A stretch of 64,000 nucleotides of DNA from Gnetum montanum (GCA_015680685.1 MNCI01028444.1:612414-676413), one strand, 5' to 3'; shown: positions 46,851-59,634, counted from the stretch's first letter. A program made the numbers and translations. The notes: generated by a model not told the origin, from the sequence alone.

Positions 46851-47990
46851 ACAACCCTAGAGGAAAAGGTTTTGGCAATTACATAAGGTCCCTCCCACAA
46901 CATTTGGAGTTTGGTTTTAAAGGTACGTGTGTGGGATTCTAATAGAGAACCTTATCTCTAGGTTGAAATTTTACTTTCTGTATTCTAAGGCCATGACATT
47001 GCTTGTTGAATGCCTTGTGTGTTTCATTCAAAGATAGGGCCACTAATCAATTTTCATCTAGCACATTGAGGTTGATCAGTCTCTCTTTTTATGCTAGAAT
47101 TAAGTCAAGATCTAGATCACAAGTTGTTGAGAGTGTACAAAGCTTGGATTGAATTGAGAGCATTGGGATTTTCTCGTATACTAACTCATAGGGAGAGTAT
47201 CCAATGGGGAGTTTCCATGTTGAGAAATAGGCCCAAAGGGCATCATTGAGTTTTTTTCTCTAGTCTCTCCTATATTTTCTTATGGTCTTTGTTACAATCT
47301 TTGTAATCTCCTTGTTAGTTACCTTTGCTTAACCATTAGCTTGGGGATGATAGGGTGTTGTTAATTTATGTTTGATCCCCAATAATTGCATGATTTTTTC
47401 AAAATGTGGCATTTGTACAATGAGTTTCATTGTTAAAAATCAATGCATAGGGCACCCCAAAGCTATTTACAAATTTTTTTTGTATAAATCAAGTAGCAAT
47501 GGATGATGTACAATAAGTGACAACCGCTGCTTTTGCCCATTTGTTGTAGTAGTCGACTATTACAATAATGTATGTCTTTCCATTAGACATGTGTGTGATG
47601 GGATCCATGAAGTCAATGCCCCATATGTCAAAGGGTTCTAGTGATTCTAGTGATTGAATCCATTTTTGAGGATCCTCCATTCATGTGGTCATCCCATCAT
47701 CTTGTTGACAACATTTACAAGATTAAACAAACTAGTGGGCATCCCTAAAGATTGTAGGCCAATAATATCCTACCATCAGGATTTTTATGATTGTATGTCT
47801 CCCAACATAGTGGCCTCTACAAGGGCCTTCATGAGCATCCTAGAGAACATGCAATTGATTTGCATTAGGGACACACCAATGAACCAGGCCATTGATGCAC
47901 ACCTTGTAAAGGTGTCTGTTGATTTCTTTGAAGTAGTTTCTTTTGAAAGTCCAGATCTTATGGCATCTCTTGAGTGAGAAGGTAAGTGAA
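46851..47990 (-). pseudogene. Integrase of Athila D
   Basis: The clearest piece is at 47680-47489: LEPFDIWGIDFMDPITHMSN with the first catalytic Asp, then VDYYNKWAKAAVVTYC. The second block is degraded (ALIFNNETHCTN-like near 47430) and the third is seen only across stops. Zinc-module remnants lie between about 47700 and 47950, where the plus strand carries the complement of DAHEGPC-type sequence. Confidence 0.7.
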
Positions 47991-47999
47991 GATGTCATC

Positions 48000-49350
48000 A
48001 TACCATTTTATTTTTATGGAAATTTGTTAATTTACTACTCCTATAAAGAGGAGTTCATCTGGAAATTGATTAAAGACCAAGCTCTCCTCTTCTTTGTTAT
48101 TCCATCTTAACCAAGATAGATGATCAGTGATCACATTCTCAATCCCCTTTTGATCTATCATTGTGAGATCAAATTCTTGCAAGATCACAAGCCATTGTAT
48201 GATATGGGGGCTCATCATTGGCATTTTTATTAGGAAGTAGATGACACTTTGATCTATCTGTACAAACACTTTATAGAAAATTACATAGTGCTTGAACTTT
48301 TCAAGAGCCTACACCACTACCATTAGTTCTTTCTTAGTTGTGGTGTAATTCAACTGTGCACCCATAATTCTTTAGCTCACACAATGGATGTAATATGGAT
48401 GTTTCTTAGCATCCAACTGTGTAAGCATTGCTCCCAAGGCATAATTAGATGCATCTATCATTATGTGAAATGTTTTCGACTAGTTTGGTGCTCATAGAAT
48501 TGGAGTTTCTATGAGTTTGTCCTTTAGCTATTGGAATGCATGTTCACACTCCTTGGTCTAGATGAATGGAGCATCTTTCTTTGTAAGCTCGACTAACAAC
48601 TTTACAATATTAAAGAAATTCTTTATAAACCATTGGTAGTAGCTAGTATGTCCACAAAATGATTGTATGTCTTTGACTATCTATAGTTGGCATGTGATTC
48701 CTTGGATGAACCTCATCTTTTTTGAGTCTACCTCAATCCCTTCTTGAGTAATTTTGTGCCCTAGTACTATGCCTTTCTAGATCATTAAATGGATTTTTTC
48801 CAATTGAACCTAGCATTTATTTCAACAAATCTTTTTAGTACTTGCTCAAGGCGATCCAAAGCTTACTCAAATGTAGCCCCATAGGTAGAAAAGTCATCCA
48901 TAAAGACTTCTACCTTGATACCAATCTATTGTAGAAAAATACTAAGGACTAGGCATTGGAATGTTGTAAGGGTATTGCATAGACCAAATGGCATCTTGCA
49001 ATATGCAAAATTTCCCTAAGGATTCATGAATGTTATTTTGACCTAATCCTTCAGTGCAATTTGGATTTGCTTATAGCCACTATAGCCATCCAAGAAGCTA
49101 TAATAACAATGCCCAAATATGGTATCCAACACTTGGTCCACAAATGACAATGAAAAATGATCTTTAAATGTTACCATATTCAACAGCCTAAAGTTGATGC
49201 AAACCCATCACTTCCCACCTTTCTTTGGCATAATTACAAGTGAACTAACCCACTCACTATCCGCTATGGGATAGATGAACCCTACCTTGAGGAGTTGTTC
49301 TATTTCCTCTTTGACGATCTACTTAAACTTAGGGTTCAATTGCCTTTGCA
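48000..49350 (-). pseudogene. pol: Reverse transcriptase and RNase H of Athila D
   Basis: The catalytic VFMDDFST is on the minus strand at 48888-48908. Upstream blocks for the SGYKQIQIAL-type and KMPFGLCNTLTTFQ-type motifs are recognisable at 48980-49100. RNase H ends in 48269-48027 (WLVILQEFDLTMIDQKGIEN, then DHLSWLRWNNKEEE). Stops and frame changes are frequent. Confidence 0.75.
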
Positions 49351-49899
49351 GCTATCTTCTTGGCTTCATGGCTAGGTTGGTGTAGATACAATGTTGGTAG
49401 ATCCTTGGATTGATTCCAATCAACTCAGGATATGATCAAGTAAATTTTTTTGGCCATTTTTTAACCACCTTTAATAGCTTGTATTTTTTTTAAGAGTAAG
49501 ATTTACATTAATTATAACCATCTTACCATTATTTAAAAATGCATACTCCATGTTGGCTATTAGAGTTTTTAACTCTAGGGGCTCTTGTTTGAAATGATCA
49601 GGGATTTCCAACTCTTCCTAATAGGTATCATCATTTTCATTATTAGAGAGTTGGTGATGAACTTACGCAAGTTCATCCATGCCTTTGACATAGATACATG
49701 TTAAGCTCTTAGTAGGTTCTATGCATAGTGCAATGCTATCAGAGTCAGTTATCAACCACCAAGTGTCCTCTTGTTTTGTGGCTACTATGTACAGGCATTT
49801 TTGGATATCTATTTCATGTGTACATTGATTGCATGCTTTGATGAATGTATTATTAATGAACTAGATTTTTTGCATGTAATTGCATCCATTATCACTATA

Positions 49900-50350
49900 C
49901 ACAATGCATGGAACTCTCTTCTTCTCAAACTATCTAAATTCATGCATCAACAGTGCTCAACCATGCATGTTCCATAATGATGAGAAAGTCACCTTTGCAG
50001 TTGTCTACCTTGATCACCAAAAGATTTACAAGATAAGACCACTCACAAACTATGGTCACAATGTCCTCTATGAAACCCAAAAGGAATAGTGATTTATTAG
50101 TCTATTAATTCCAAATGGATATTTCTCTTCTTGAGAGGTGGTAGGTTCTAGGCCTTGTACATGTCGTAGGAGATGAGATTGACATCGGAACTAGAATTAA
50201 GAAGAGCCTTGCATGGCTCATGTCTAGTGATTTGTAAGTAAATAAGATGACTTCCCAAGTCATATCTCTTTGTGGGAAGGTTGCTAGCCTTAATCCAATC
50301 AAAGACAACATGAGTTAGCATCACAATGTAGATTTGAGGTGATGTTTGGT
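49900..50350 (-). pseudogene. Protease region of Athila D
   Basis: The loop reads ALLNSSSDVNLISYDMY, equivalent to ALLELGSRVNLISHDMY in copy C, with the catalytic Asp replaced by Asn. It then runs IHLELID and ends LIIMEHAWLSTVDA. Stops are present. Bases 49351-49899 hold only decayed linker sequence between protease and RT. Confidence 0.65.
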
Positions 50351-50479
50351 TTAAAGAACTCTCAAATATATTTGATATAGAGGATGGGGGTACTGGAGAT
50401 ATAAGGAAACTAGCTATATTAGGTTGTGAGGGTTTGGGAGGATCATTGGGTTAGAAAAATAATTTTTTTTCTAGATCAA

Positions 50480-52780
50480 TTATCCAAATTTCTCAACTAG
50501 AAGGCCGATTGTAAATTTACAACCCTCATAGCATTTCGTTGCTATGACTATGGGGGAATTTTCCCTTCCATGGATGGAGTAAGAGGTAACTGGGTTGAGG
50601 GTAGAGAGATGTGTGTAGATGAGTGCAGAGAGTGGTATGGATATGGGTTCTCCCCTTGAGTAGATGGTGAATGAGTTCGATGGTACTCTAGAGGATAATA
50701 GTGATGTTGGAATGAGGCATGGCTTGTAGAGCTTCTTGGAAAAATAGGTTGCTGAACATAGTGCCCATATGAATCTAATTGCCTGTAACGGTACTACGAT
50801 CTTGGTGGTAACATTCCCCATGACTATGGTTGCTGCCACTATTATTATTGCTCATACGGTTGTGGTGGAGCTCCACTTGGATAATAAGCTTATTATTGCT
50901 AATGGAAGTGCCTTGAATTGCCTTGAGGATAAGGTAATCATCTAGGTGCTTACCTTCATGCTAGTTGAAGATTTAGTGTGTACACCCCAGAATCTTTTAA
51001 TTGTGACACCATAGGAAAACATCCTTTAGGATGGTCATATTAACAAATTTCACACCCAGCATCATCATCAAAGCCTGTCTCTACAACTTCTTCTATTGCA
51101 ACAACTTTGCCCTTACCCCTCTGGTTAGCATGTTTAGCTTCTTTCTACCTTCTATAGTTGTGATCACTATTCTACTCTTTAGATTCTTTAGCAATTCTCA
51201 TAGAAATTTAGAATCTTTCATCCAAAGAGTCCCATAATTTATCAACCTTTGTTGAAATATCAGAAATAGATTTTTGGATTGGTAAGGTTTCCTTATTCAT
51301 CATTTCGTCAAGTTGTGACTCCTCATCATAAAATTGGACCTCCCTTTTCCTAATGAAAGGGTCCCTAGTATATTCTTATGCACTTTCCCTTTTTTCCAAC
51401 TCACCTTATTCTTTTGCTACCTACTCTATCAATCTTTGTATATGATGAGCTCTTAGTTTGCATAGTCTCTCTTAGGTATAAACCCCAAGAGTACTTTGGG
51501 TTTCTACTCTAAGCCTTTCTATGATGTGGTAGAGTTGTTCCCTCTAAGAATAACCATGGCTAGGGCATCAATGTAAGAGAGAATAATATCTACCCATGGT
51601 GACATCCAATGGTTCAAGTATTCCCTATTTATAGCCTTGGATTTGCCTTCTTAGATTAGACACTTTGGAGTACATCTGGTATTTGTCATTAAATAGTTCT
51701 AGCATAGTACTCCATTTGCAGATAAATTCCAAATCCAAGGATTGGTACTAGATTTCTACCTCTTTGATGAGTGTCCTAGGGAATAACTTCAATTTTTGCT
51801 AGTTGTTCTCTATTTTTTGTAAGGTGTAGGCATCATGAAAGGCTTGTAGATGGTTTTGTAGTTTAGACTTATATCCCCCCTCAAATCTTGGGATATTCTT
51901 CATGTCTAAGTGCTTGATTCAACTATCTTTCACATGCCTAGTTGGGATCTTGACTACCTCTGAAATGTTAAGCATGCTTTAATTTACTAGTAAAGGTTCA
52001 TCATCATCATTATTTCATTTTTTTTATGATGTCCTCTATTACCCCTTTGATTATTGTGGACATGGTGGTTAGTATTATTATTTTTCTCACCTCCATCATG
52101 ATTGTTCCTTTTGTAGAATCTTTTAGAACCAGAAGAAGAGGAAGAAGAAGATGTAGAGGAAGAGGATGAAGAGGAAGGAGGACTACCACTACCATGGTAT
52201 CTACCCACTCCCCTTTGGTTTTCATGGCCATGTTTGTCAAGTTTCTTATCATCTTAATGCCTATTCGAGCCTTTTCCTTGACTGCCATCTTTACCCGAAC
52301 CTAGTTTGTTGATAGTGAAATGTAGGTTCAGGTTCAACCCCCATCACCAGTATTGAGGGGTGGAGAATTTTCATGTTAAAAGCCCCTAGAGAGAGGATCC
52401 TCATTATCACCTTAGTTTAGTAGGAAAAAAGCATTGGTGAACCATTTCCCCTTCACAAACTCATGTTGCTTCTACTAGTGTCAATCTCTCTTCCATTGTG
52501 TTTTAGTGGGATAGTAGTCTTGGTAGTCATAATCATGCACAACATACTCCTCTTAAAGATCATGGATGCCTAACTTCTTAAGAGTTTGAAGCAACATCAT
52601 AGGCATAGATTGATCAGGAGGCATTATAATGTTGCCTTTAATAGCACGCCATCGTAGTTGTTCATCCTATTGTAGGATGAAGGTGAAATCAAGCACATAC
52701 TCATCTAAATAAGTATATACCATCTTGCACTCTTGTGAAACAAGTGGTTTAACATCATCATGCCTAAGAGAAGAAGACAT
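50480..52780 (-). pseudogene. gag: gag of Athila D
   Basis: ATG at 52780 (MSSSLRHDDVKPLVSQEC) matches copy C. A poly-Ser linker (about 52110-52190) is followed by a His/Asn/Arg-rich stretch (NNNTNHHVHNNQRGNRGHHK). The capsid core lies near 51640-51900 in a damaged frame. Copy C has the same layout, so both derive from one family. Confidence 0.68.
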
Positions 52781-52910
52781 TTTTCAAAAAAATATAATAT
52801 CAATGTGCTTTATATAATTATATTACGTGTGAGAGTGATGTTGATCTTGGGTTTGTCCAATGATGTTAATGATATTAATTAATCCTAGATAGCACATCTT
52901 TCAATAAAAA

Positions 52911-52932
52911 GAGTTCCCAGTAATGATGCCAA
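52911..52932 (-). promoter_or_regulatory. Primer-binding site of Athila D
   Basis: Minus strand TTGGCATCATTACTGGGAAC follows the LTR end directly; compare TTGGTGCTGCTACCAGGG in copy C. Confidence 0.6.
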
Positions 52933-53293
52933 TGATGAGTGATGAAAGGTATCCATATGCTCAACCATACAAATTACAAAGTGTTCATGCATGATCCGAT
53001 CAAATTCCATGGACTCTATGTCTTTCAATACACTAGTTTTCTAGGAAGTGAACCTCATCTTAAAGGTCATTCATTTTCTTCCCAATTACACTTGTGATGT
53101 ACAAAGGTATGGTTAAGTGTAATTGAGGCACATGATTTTTATTGTTTTATGTTTTATGTTGCTTAGTACTTAAAGTAGAGAGATGAAGTAATTTAATAAT
53201 TAATTTAATTTAACTACTTAACTAGTCTCTAACTAGTCCTAATAGAAGCATTCAATCCCACTTTCTATACACATCTTGAACCCATGTATCAAC
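52933..53293 (-). repeat. 5' LTR of Athila D, part before the Tat-2 insertion
   Basis: TGATGAGTGATG at 52933 is homologous to 40621 onward up to CCCATGTATC (53281-53290; compare 40978-40987). The sequence then switches to the Tat-2 LTR end. TCAAC (53289-53293) is the expected left target copy of Tat-2. Confidence 0.85.
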
Positions 53294-54665
53294 TGTACCA
53301 TCTGAAATCGTCGGTCTTCGGCTGGAAGGAAACAGAAACCAGGAGATCTCCGGACACGCACAGAAGACTCTACCTTTGCTTGAGGGCAAGCTGGAATTGA
53401 CGAAGGCAGAGTACCTTGAGTGGTCTGCATGTGGATCAGGCAAGGATTTCCCCAAACATACACCGAGGTGCTATACGCTGGGTTATATGTGAACAACATA
53501 ACAGATGTAAAATGAAACGTAAACGACGTAACTGGTGTAAACAGAGCGTAAACGTACGAGGGCGTAAATAGCAAACATGCAACAACTAATGAAAAACTAT
53601 AACAGATTTTAGGAAGAAAATGTAGCAGTATTATTGCAAAGTGAGAATTACAATGCACCGGTCTAACGCATATGTGGCTTTCACACAAGGCGGACGAATA
53701 GCCCCGGTGGATGTAGGGATGATTGTGTGCTGGTTCAAACTGCAGGCACATCGTAGAGGCTGTATGCTCAGCGTACAGGGTTGAGGTCCAACGTACAAGG
53801 TTCTCTGCTCTGGTTCTTAGCATCTCTATTTTTCTCTCTAGTTTGCTCAAAAATTGCCGACCCCGTTCTAATGAAAAATTGGGGTTTTTATACAAGTTTA
53901 AAAGTTAGACTCGAGTTGAGTGACACGTGGTGCGTTGACCGGGTGCAAAAGAATGAAATGTTACAAGTGTACAATGTGCTGCATACGCTGGGCATATACG
54001 CTATATCTGCCATCTTGAGCGTATACGCCCAGCGTATATGCTGTGACTACTGGGTGTATACGCTAGGTGTATACGCTGTGCTTACTGGGCGTACATGCTG
54101 TGGAAGTTGGGCATATACGCCGTGAATGCTGGGCATATACACTATGTCTTCTAGGCGTATACGTTGGGTGTGCAGGATGTATATGCTCAGCATATAAACT
54201 TCAGGATGCCTGATGTCAACATCTAATGATTGCTTCGTTCACGTGAATTGATGCTGTATCAAATCTTGTTCTGAAATGCTGTTTCTTTGCCATCTTTGGA
54301 GATTGCATGCTAGGTGTATATGCTGGGCGTATACGCTGTGAACGCCGGGCGTATACGCTGTGAATGTTGGGCGTATATGTTATGGATGCTGGACTTGAGC
54401 GTATACGCTAAGAATGTGTACTTGGGCGTATACGCCCATGCTGAAAATGTGAATTAGGGCATATACGCTGGAAATGCACACTTAGTGAAAACTAAGTATG
54501 TTGCACTCCAAAGTTGCCATTTCTGATAGCAGATGTTGTCGTGGTCATCGGTGGGTCCCAAGGAATTGCTCATCGTTAAATTTGACTCTACTTAAAGCTG
54601 TCGGTGGGCCCTTAAGCTCGATTCTTGTTGAAAACGTACTAAGCTTAGAATTTTGTTGTGTTTCA
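53294..54665 (-). repeat. 3' LTR of Tat-2
   Basis: On the plus strand it begins TGTACC and ends GTGTTTCA, 1372 bp. The junction TTTCA-TTGGCCCCTCTTTGTTGAC matches that of Tat-1 read in reverse. The 5' copy lies outside the window, so the LTR limits rest on similarity and end motifs. Confidence 0.8.
53985..54470. repeat. Array of the palindrome GCGTATACGC in the Tat-2 LTR
   Basis: About 15 units of roughly 25-35 bp, each built on the self-complementary core GCGTATACGC or a one-base variant, often preceded by TGGGC and followed by TGTGAA. The same core recurs in intron 1 of the antisense gene (60600-61030). Short frames crossing the array are meaningless. Confidence 0.85.
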
Positions 54666-54685
54666 TTGGCCCCTCTTTGTTGACG
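54666..54685 (-). promoter_or_regulatory. Polypurine tract of Tat-2
   Basis: Minus strand GTCAACAAAGAGGGGCCAA abuts the LTR start TGAAAC; Tat-1 has GTCAACAAAGAAGGGCCAT. Confidence 0.8.
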
Positions 54686-55689
54686 CTTGGAGGAATCGAC
54701 CCAAGAAGCGTCGACGAAGAAGTGCAAAACACCACAAGTAACTCGATAGAGGCTTTGTCCTTGGCCACCTAACTAGACATCATCGCACCGTGTTTAGCAG
54801 TACATGGGATTGTGGGAAATGGAATTTGTATTTGATAGGGAAAGGGAAACTGTGGGGGATTCAGGAGGAATCAAGGTTGTGCATAGTGAAGGGGACGTGT
54901 GGGCATGTATACGAGTCATGCTGATCTTTGTCAATAGCCATCGTTTAGCAGACTCGGAATCAAGACATGAGATGTGCGTTCTTTGGCGGAACAAGACTCT
55001 TGGTTAGTGTTCGAGAGGACTTGTTAGTAGAACCAAAGCTACGTGATGATGTGTTGCATTCTTTGGAGGAATAGGACCCTTGCTTAGTGTTTAATGGGGA
55101 ACCTGTTGGCGGAGAGCCAAAGCCATGCAACGGGATGTTTCTTGATTGTTTTAGACATGAGCATTTGCTTTTGAGGCCACTGTCGTCCCATCCTGTGTTT
55201 TATGCGAGAAGTGACAACGCTCTTTTTTTTGTGTTCTTATGCTCAAATGTCATGTTGTGGGTTGCAACCGCTTAGGAGTGGTGCGATATGCAACGGTATG
55301 TTTGATGTTTCGGGCTGTACCGGATGTGTTCAGGATGTAGCCAAGTATAAGGTGTTGAGGGATAGGAGGGATATGAAATGGTGGATGTATTAGTGAATGG
55401 TTTGATTTAGTCTTGTCACATGCGCTGCAAACAACGTCTCACCTTGCTACTTATGATGAAGTGTATTCTTGTACGAACACCTCTGAGTGTCATCCTGCAA
55501 ACACAACTCCGAAAAGACAAGAAAACCATGAGTGAATAAGCAAGCTTAGACTTAAAATAGCTACTAATGAAATGAAGGCATTGAATGAGATTTCAGGCAC
55601 GATATATGGCTGGCAGCAATATGGTTAGGATTGGCCGATGGCAAGCGATGCAGCGATTCTAATGAAGTTTGAATGCAGCCATGGATTGA
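54686..55689 (-). other. 3' untranslated region of Tat-2
   Basis: No recognisable domain on either strand. Short frames of 60-80 codons occur on both strands and match nothing I know. Confidence 0.55.
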
Positions 55690-56095
55690 AGAATCAGAGA
55701 TGAACTTGCCAGTTTATAGTCTTAGCAGACTATCATGGGTTAGTTTTATGTCATGACCCATTGGACATTGCCCGTTTAGCATCGTGGCAGACGGTACATT
55801 GCCAGTTTCTAGTCTTGGCAGACCATGAAGAGGTAAACCAGTTTATAGTCTTAGCGGACTCTAGCAAGTGGAACTGTAGCAGTTTACTATAGTATCAGAC
55901 GTGTGCTAGTTTATTGTCATTGCAGATGCTATGTGGTATCAATTTATTGTCATGATGCCAGGACAAGCTGTGGTATCAGTTTTAAGTCATGATTCCAGGA
56001 TTGTTCTATGGTATCAGTTTACCGTCATGATTTCAGGACGAGCTGTGGTATTAGTTTATAGTCATGATGCCAGGACTCGCACGTACCTGAGCTTG
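55690..56095 (-). repeat. Degenerate tandem repeat after integrase of Tat-2
   Basis: About ten units of 33-45 bp. On the minus strand the core is GTCNTGANATAAACTG with variable spacers. This is the counterpart of 16195-16600 in Tat-1. Confidence 0.75.
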
Positions 56096-56101
56096 TACTC
56101 A

Positions 56102-57210
56102 AATATGGAATGGTTTCAAGAACAAGTGATTGGTCAGATTTGTAAGCTCATGCCCTTCCATATCAGCTAACTTAAATGCTCCAGTGTCGTATGCATTGGT
56201 GACCAAGTACGGCCCTTCCCAGTTGGCTGAGAATTTGTCCAGGTGTTCCCGAATGGCCTTAAGTACAAGGTCACCTTCTTTGATGGGGCACCTATGAATG
56301 TCATGCCGATGACGTTGCCATTGTTGTTTTTGATACCATTCAATCTGATCAAGTGTATGTATGCGTTCCTCCTCCATCGAATCCAAGTCAATGATCCGTA
56401 GATCATTGTTTGCTCTTCGTCTAGGAGTCTAGAGAGTGTGATCCTTAAAGATGGTACTTGTAATTCCAAGGGTAAAACAGCTTCTGAACTGTAAACAAGG
56501 CTATATGGCATTTTACCTGTTGAAGTTCGATGTGTCGTGTGATACGCCCACAGTGCGTATACCAGCTATTTGTGCCATCTTCTCTTGCTTTGGGTAAGCA
56601 TCTTTTTAAGTATTGTAATGATGGTTTTGTTTGTGACCTCTGCTTGCCCATTGCTCTGAGGGTAGTAAAGGGATAAAAATGAGTTTTTGATCCCCATACT
56701 TTCACAGAACATTTTGGCTTCAGCACTGCTGAATTGTGGCCCGTTATCAGTGATGATGGTCATGGGGGTACCAAAACGAGTCACAATGTTTTCAAGAATG
56801 AAGTTGCATACGTGTTTAGATGTGGCTTTTCGAAGGGGAACAGCTTCTACCCACTTCGTGAAATACTCTGTCGCGGTTATGATGAAACTGTGCCCTGCAG
56901 AAGATGAGGGTGTTATTGGTCCGATAAGTTCCAACCCCACTTTTGAAAGGACCATGTGATTTGTGTTGTATGCAACTCATTTGGTGGGACATGGATTAGA
57001 TTACCATGTCTTTGACAGGTACTGCATGTTTTAGCCTTGGAGAGATAATCATACTCCATGTGTGGCCAATAATAGCCTAAGTGCCTTATTTTCGTTGCCA
57101 TTGCTTTTGGTGCTATATGTCCTCCGCATAGTTCATCATGTACTTGCTCAACAATGGTTTGGGCATCAGCACTACTAACGCATGTTAACAATATGCCTTC
57201 GTAGGATCGA
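56102..57210 (-). pseudogene. Integrase of Tat-2, nearly complete with frameshifts
   Basis: Zinc module VHDELCGGHIAPKAM ... TCSTCQRHGN lies at about 57010-57155. A frame change follows near 56940. The core shows GLELIGPITPSSSAGH (first catalytic Asp replaced by Glu; Tat-1 has Asn), IITDNGPQFSS (about 56735-56770) and YYPQSNGQAEVTNK (about 56630-56670). After further frame changes near 56560 and 56500-56380 come the SLVYSSEAVLPLE segment and the C-terminal GDLVLKAIREHLDKFSANWE. Three shifts but few stops suggest a rather young copy. Confidence 0.85.
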
Positions 57211-57900
57211 CGACACAATGTGTCCCCTACTAATGCATATTGCCGTGAACACTTTCGTACTGCATCTTTTTGTGCATTCGTTAAGTGTTGCGGTGTCTCG
57301 CCACATAGAAGGTACTCTTTTATGTCATCATACCATTCTACCGTGTGTGTTGTACTAACGGATGCAATTGGCAACGCATCAAGAGTATCGGTTATGGGTT
57401 TGGCACAACTAATTATGGAGCTTGGAAATGTATGAAACATGTTAGGTGATATGTTTAACGCTAGGGTGGCTAGTGCATCTGCGATGGTATTATCGTTTCG
57501 AGAGATGTATTGCACGTCCATGTTTTCGAATCGTTTCATTAAATATTTGGCTAAGTCACAGTATGGTTGTAAATGTTGTGCTTTACATGTATAAATTTCT
57601 GTGACTTGGTTGAAGACCAATTGTGAGTCTCCCATGACCACAAGTCATGTGATGTCTGAAGCTAGTGCTACCATGAGACCTCTAAGGAGACCTTCGTACT
57701 TTGCTATGTTGTTGGTACAGTGAAAGTTGAAACGATAGGCAAAGGGCGAATCTCCCAGGAGGGATAGGTGATAACGGTGGCAACACTTCCTCCTCGAGAG
57801 GTGGATGCTCCATCAAAGTTCAAAATGGCTTCGTAGTCATCGGGCACTATGGCTATTGCACTTACATTTTCGTCGGGGAATTCTGGCTCTATCGTTGCTT
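57211..57900 (-). pseudogene. Archaeal-type RNase H of Tat-2 and linker
   Basis: NFDGASTSRGGSVATVI (about 57775-57826), a frameshift near 57760, an AKYEGLLRGL equivalent near 57670-57710 across the shift, MGDSQLVFNQVTEIY (about 57600-57640), then DNTIADALATLAL (about 57455-57500). All four acidic positions survive. The linker EWYDDIKEYLLCGETPQHL (about 57290-57345) leads into integrase. Confidence 0.82.
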
Positions 57901-59634
57901 GATCGTGTGTTGGCGATGCGGTCATTTGATTTGCTATGGCTTGACCCTTAACTGATGACTGCGCTACGTAGTGTAGGTCTAACTCAGCTATCATGGCTTT
58001 TCAATGGGCTATTCGACTTGTCTCATAAATGTTTCCCGTGATGGCTCTTATCACATTATCCTTGCAGATTATGTTTACTTGGTTACGGAAGAGGTAATGT
58101 TGCCATGTCTTTAAGGAAAAGGTTAGGGCTAAACATGACCTCTCCACCTCGTTATACTTCTTTTCATGAGCAACTAATGCATGGCTTAAGTAATAGATAG
58201 GGACTTCGGTTCCGTCATCTCGTTTTTGGCAAAGCATGGACGCAATAGATGAGTCCGAAGTGGCAAGGTAGATGTAAAATGGTTTATCATTTTGAGGTGG
58301 GTAAACTATGGGTAGTTGAACTAGTGTTGTTTTAATATTGTCGAATGCTTCCTAGCACTATGGAGTCCATTCAAAATGAACGTTTTTGCGTAGCAAGTGG
58401 TTCATAGATTTCAACTTATCCGTTAGTTTTTCTATGAAACGCCTAATAAACTGTAATCTACCTTGTAGACCTTGGAGTTCAATAAGGTTGTTAGGTGGTT
58501 TTAAATTTGTTATTGCCTTAACTTTATTGGGGTCTCCTCATATCCCTGCTTCTGAGGCTATGAATCCAAGCATTTTTCCTGTTTTAACTCCAAAGATACA
58601 TTTCTTTGGGTTAAGTCTCAGCTCATATTTTAAACAACATTTTAGTACTAGGTCAAGATCTTGTACATGTTGTTCTGATGGCTTTGATTTAACCACAATA
58701 TCATCAACATAGTCATTAAGTGAGTGCAGCATGTAATCGCTAAAAATGAATGTCATGGCCCTTTGATATTTGGCCCTAGAGTTCTTGAGACCGAAGGGCA
58801 TTATTGTGTAACAAAAGGCTCCCCATGGTGTCATAAAGGTAGTCCGGAGCTGATGCTCCAGGTTGATGCATATCTGATTGTATCCTGAGAAGCCATCCAT
58901 AAAAGATAATAGGGCGTGCCCAGCAGTCGAGTCAACGAGTTGATCGATGCTAGGTAGTGGAAAATCATCTTTTATGGTTGCAACATTTAGATCTCGGAAG
59001 TCGATACATAAGCGAATGCTTTTGTTCTTCTTCAGGATAATGACCATGTTGGATACCCAATCGACATAATCGACAGCCCGAATGAAACCAGCCTGATAAA
59101 GTTTGGTGATCTCATTGCGAACTGCCAATGCTACTTCAGGTTTAACCTTTCGTCCCTTTTGTTTCACTGACCTCAATTTTGGATCAAGGATAATGTTGTG
59201 CTGGACGATTCGAGGATCTAACCCGGGCATGTCGGTGTATGACCAAGCGAATGCTTTCATGTTTTTTTGAAGCACATCTTCTATGTCTTTGGCCAGTGGA
59301 GGTTGCAATAGTGTACTTAATTTTAATATTTTGGTTTCAACATCAGGCATAATGATGGGGGTTTCAGTCAACAGGTCTTCAGTGATATTTTCAGCTTCTA
59401 TGTCAAGGGACTTTGTCATACCTTTGTAGTTATATAGCGTTTGTTACGTTGAGGCTATGACTGCGTCGTTTGTTGATAAACTTAAGTGGATGAGATTTAT
59501 GTTGATGTCCCTTGCGATCTTTCCGTACAGCCCATTGATGATTAACGATGTGGATAAATGTTGACAATCCATCGAGCTTGCTCTTGCTAATGAACAGAGA
59601 GCAGAATGAGCTAGTAGGTATTGTTCCATGTTCT
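57901..59634 (-). pseudogene. pol: Reverse transcriptase and gypsy RNase H of Tat-2
   Basis: The exon begins after the acceptor TGCCAG (59635-59640). The frame runs with one TAA (about 59452) and an intact stretch 59419-58538. Landmarks: KLYQAGFIRAVDYVDWVSN, RLCIDFRDLNVATIKDDFPL, LLSFMDGFSGYNQICINLEH, YVDDIVVKSK (about 58680-58710), NPKKCIFGVKTGKMLGF. A TGA at about 58535 and a TAG near 58355 break the tail. The gypsy RNase H (58237-58001, YYLSHALVAHEKKYNEVERS) lacks the first Asp (YLATSDSSI). The 60 codons before the RT core align with 12760-12960 of Tat-1, confirming the upstream boundary. Confidence 0.88.

Noticed and set aside
53985-54470. CRISPR-like regular repeats
   Set aside because: Plant nuclear DNA, repeats are palindromic cores with similar rather than unique spacers, inside an LTR.
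54804-55393. Plus-strand frames of about 60-67 codons in the Tat-2 3' untranslated region
   Set aside because: No homologue in Tat-1, no splice support and no promoter; random frames in GC-balanced DNA.
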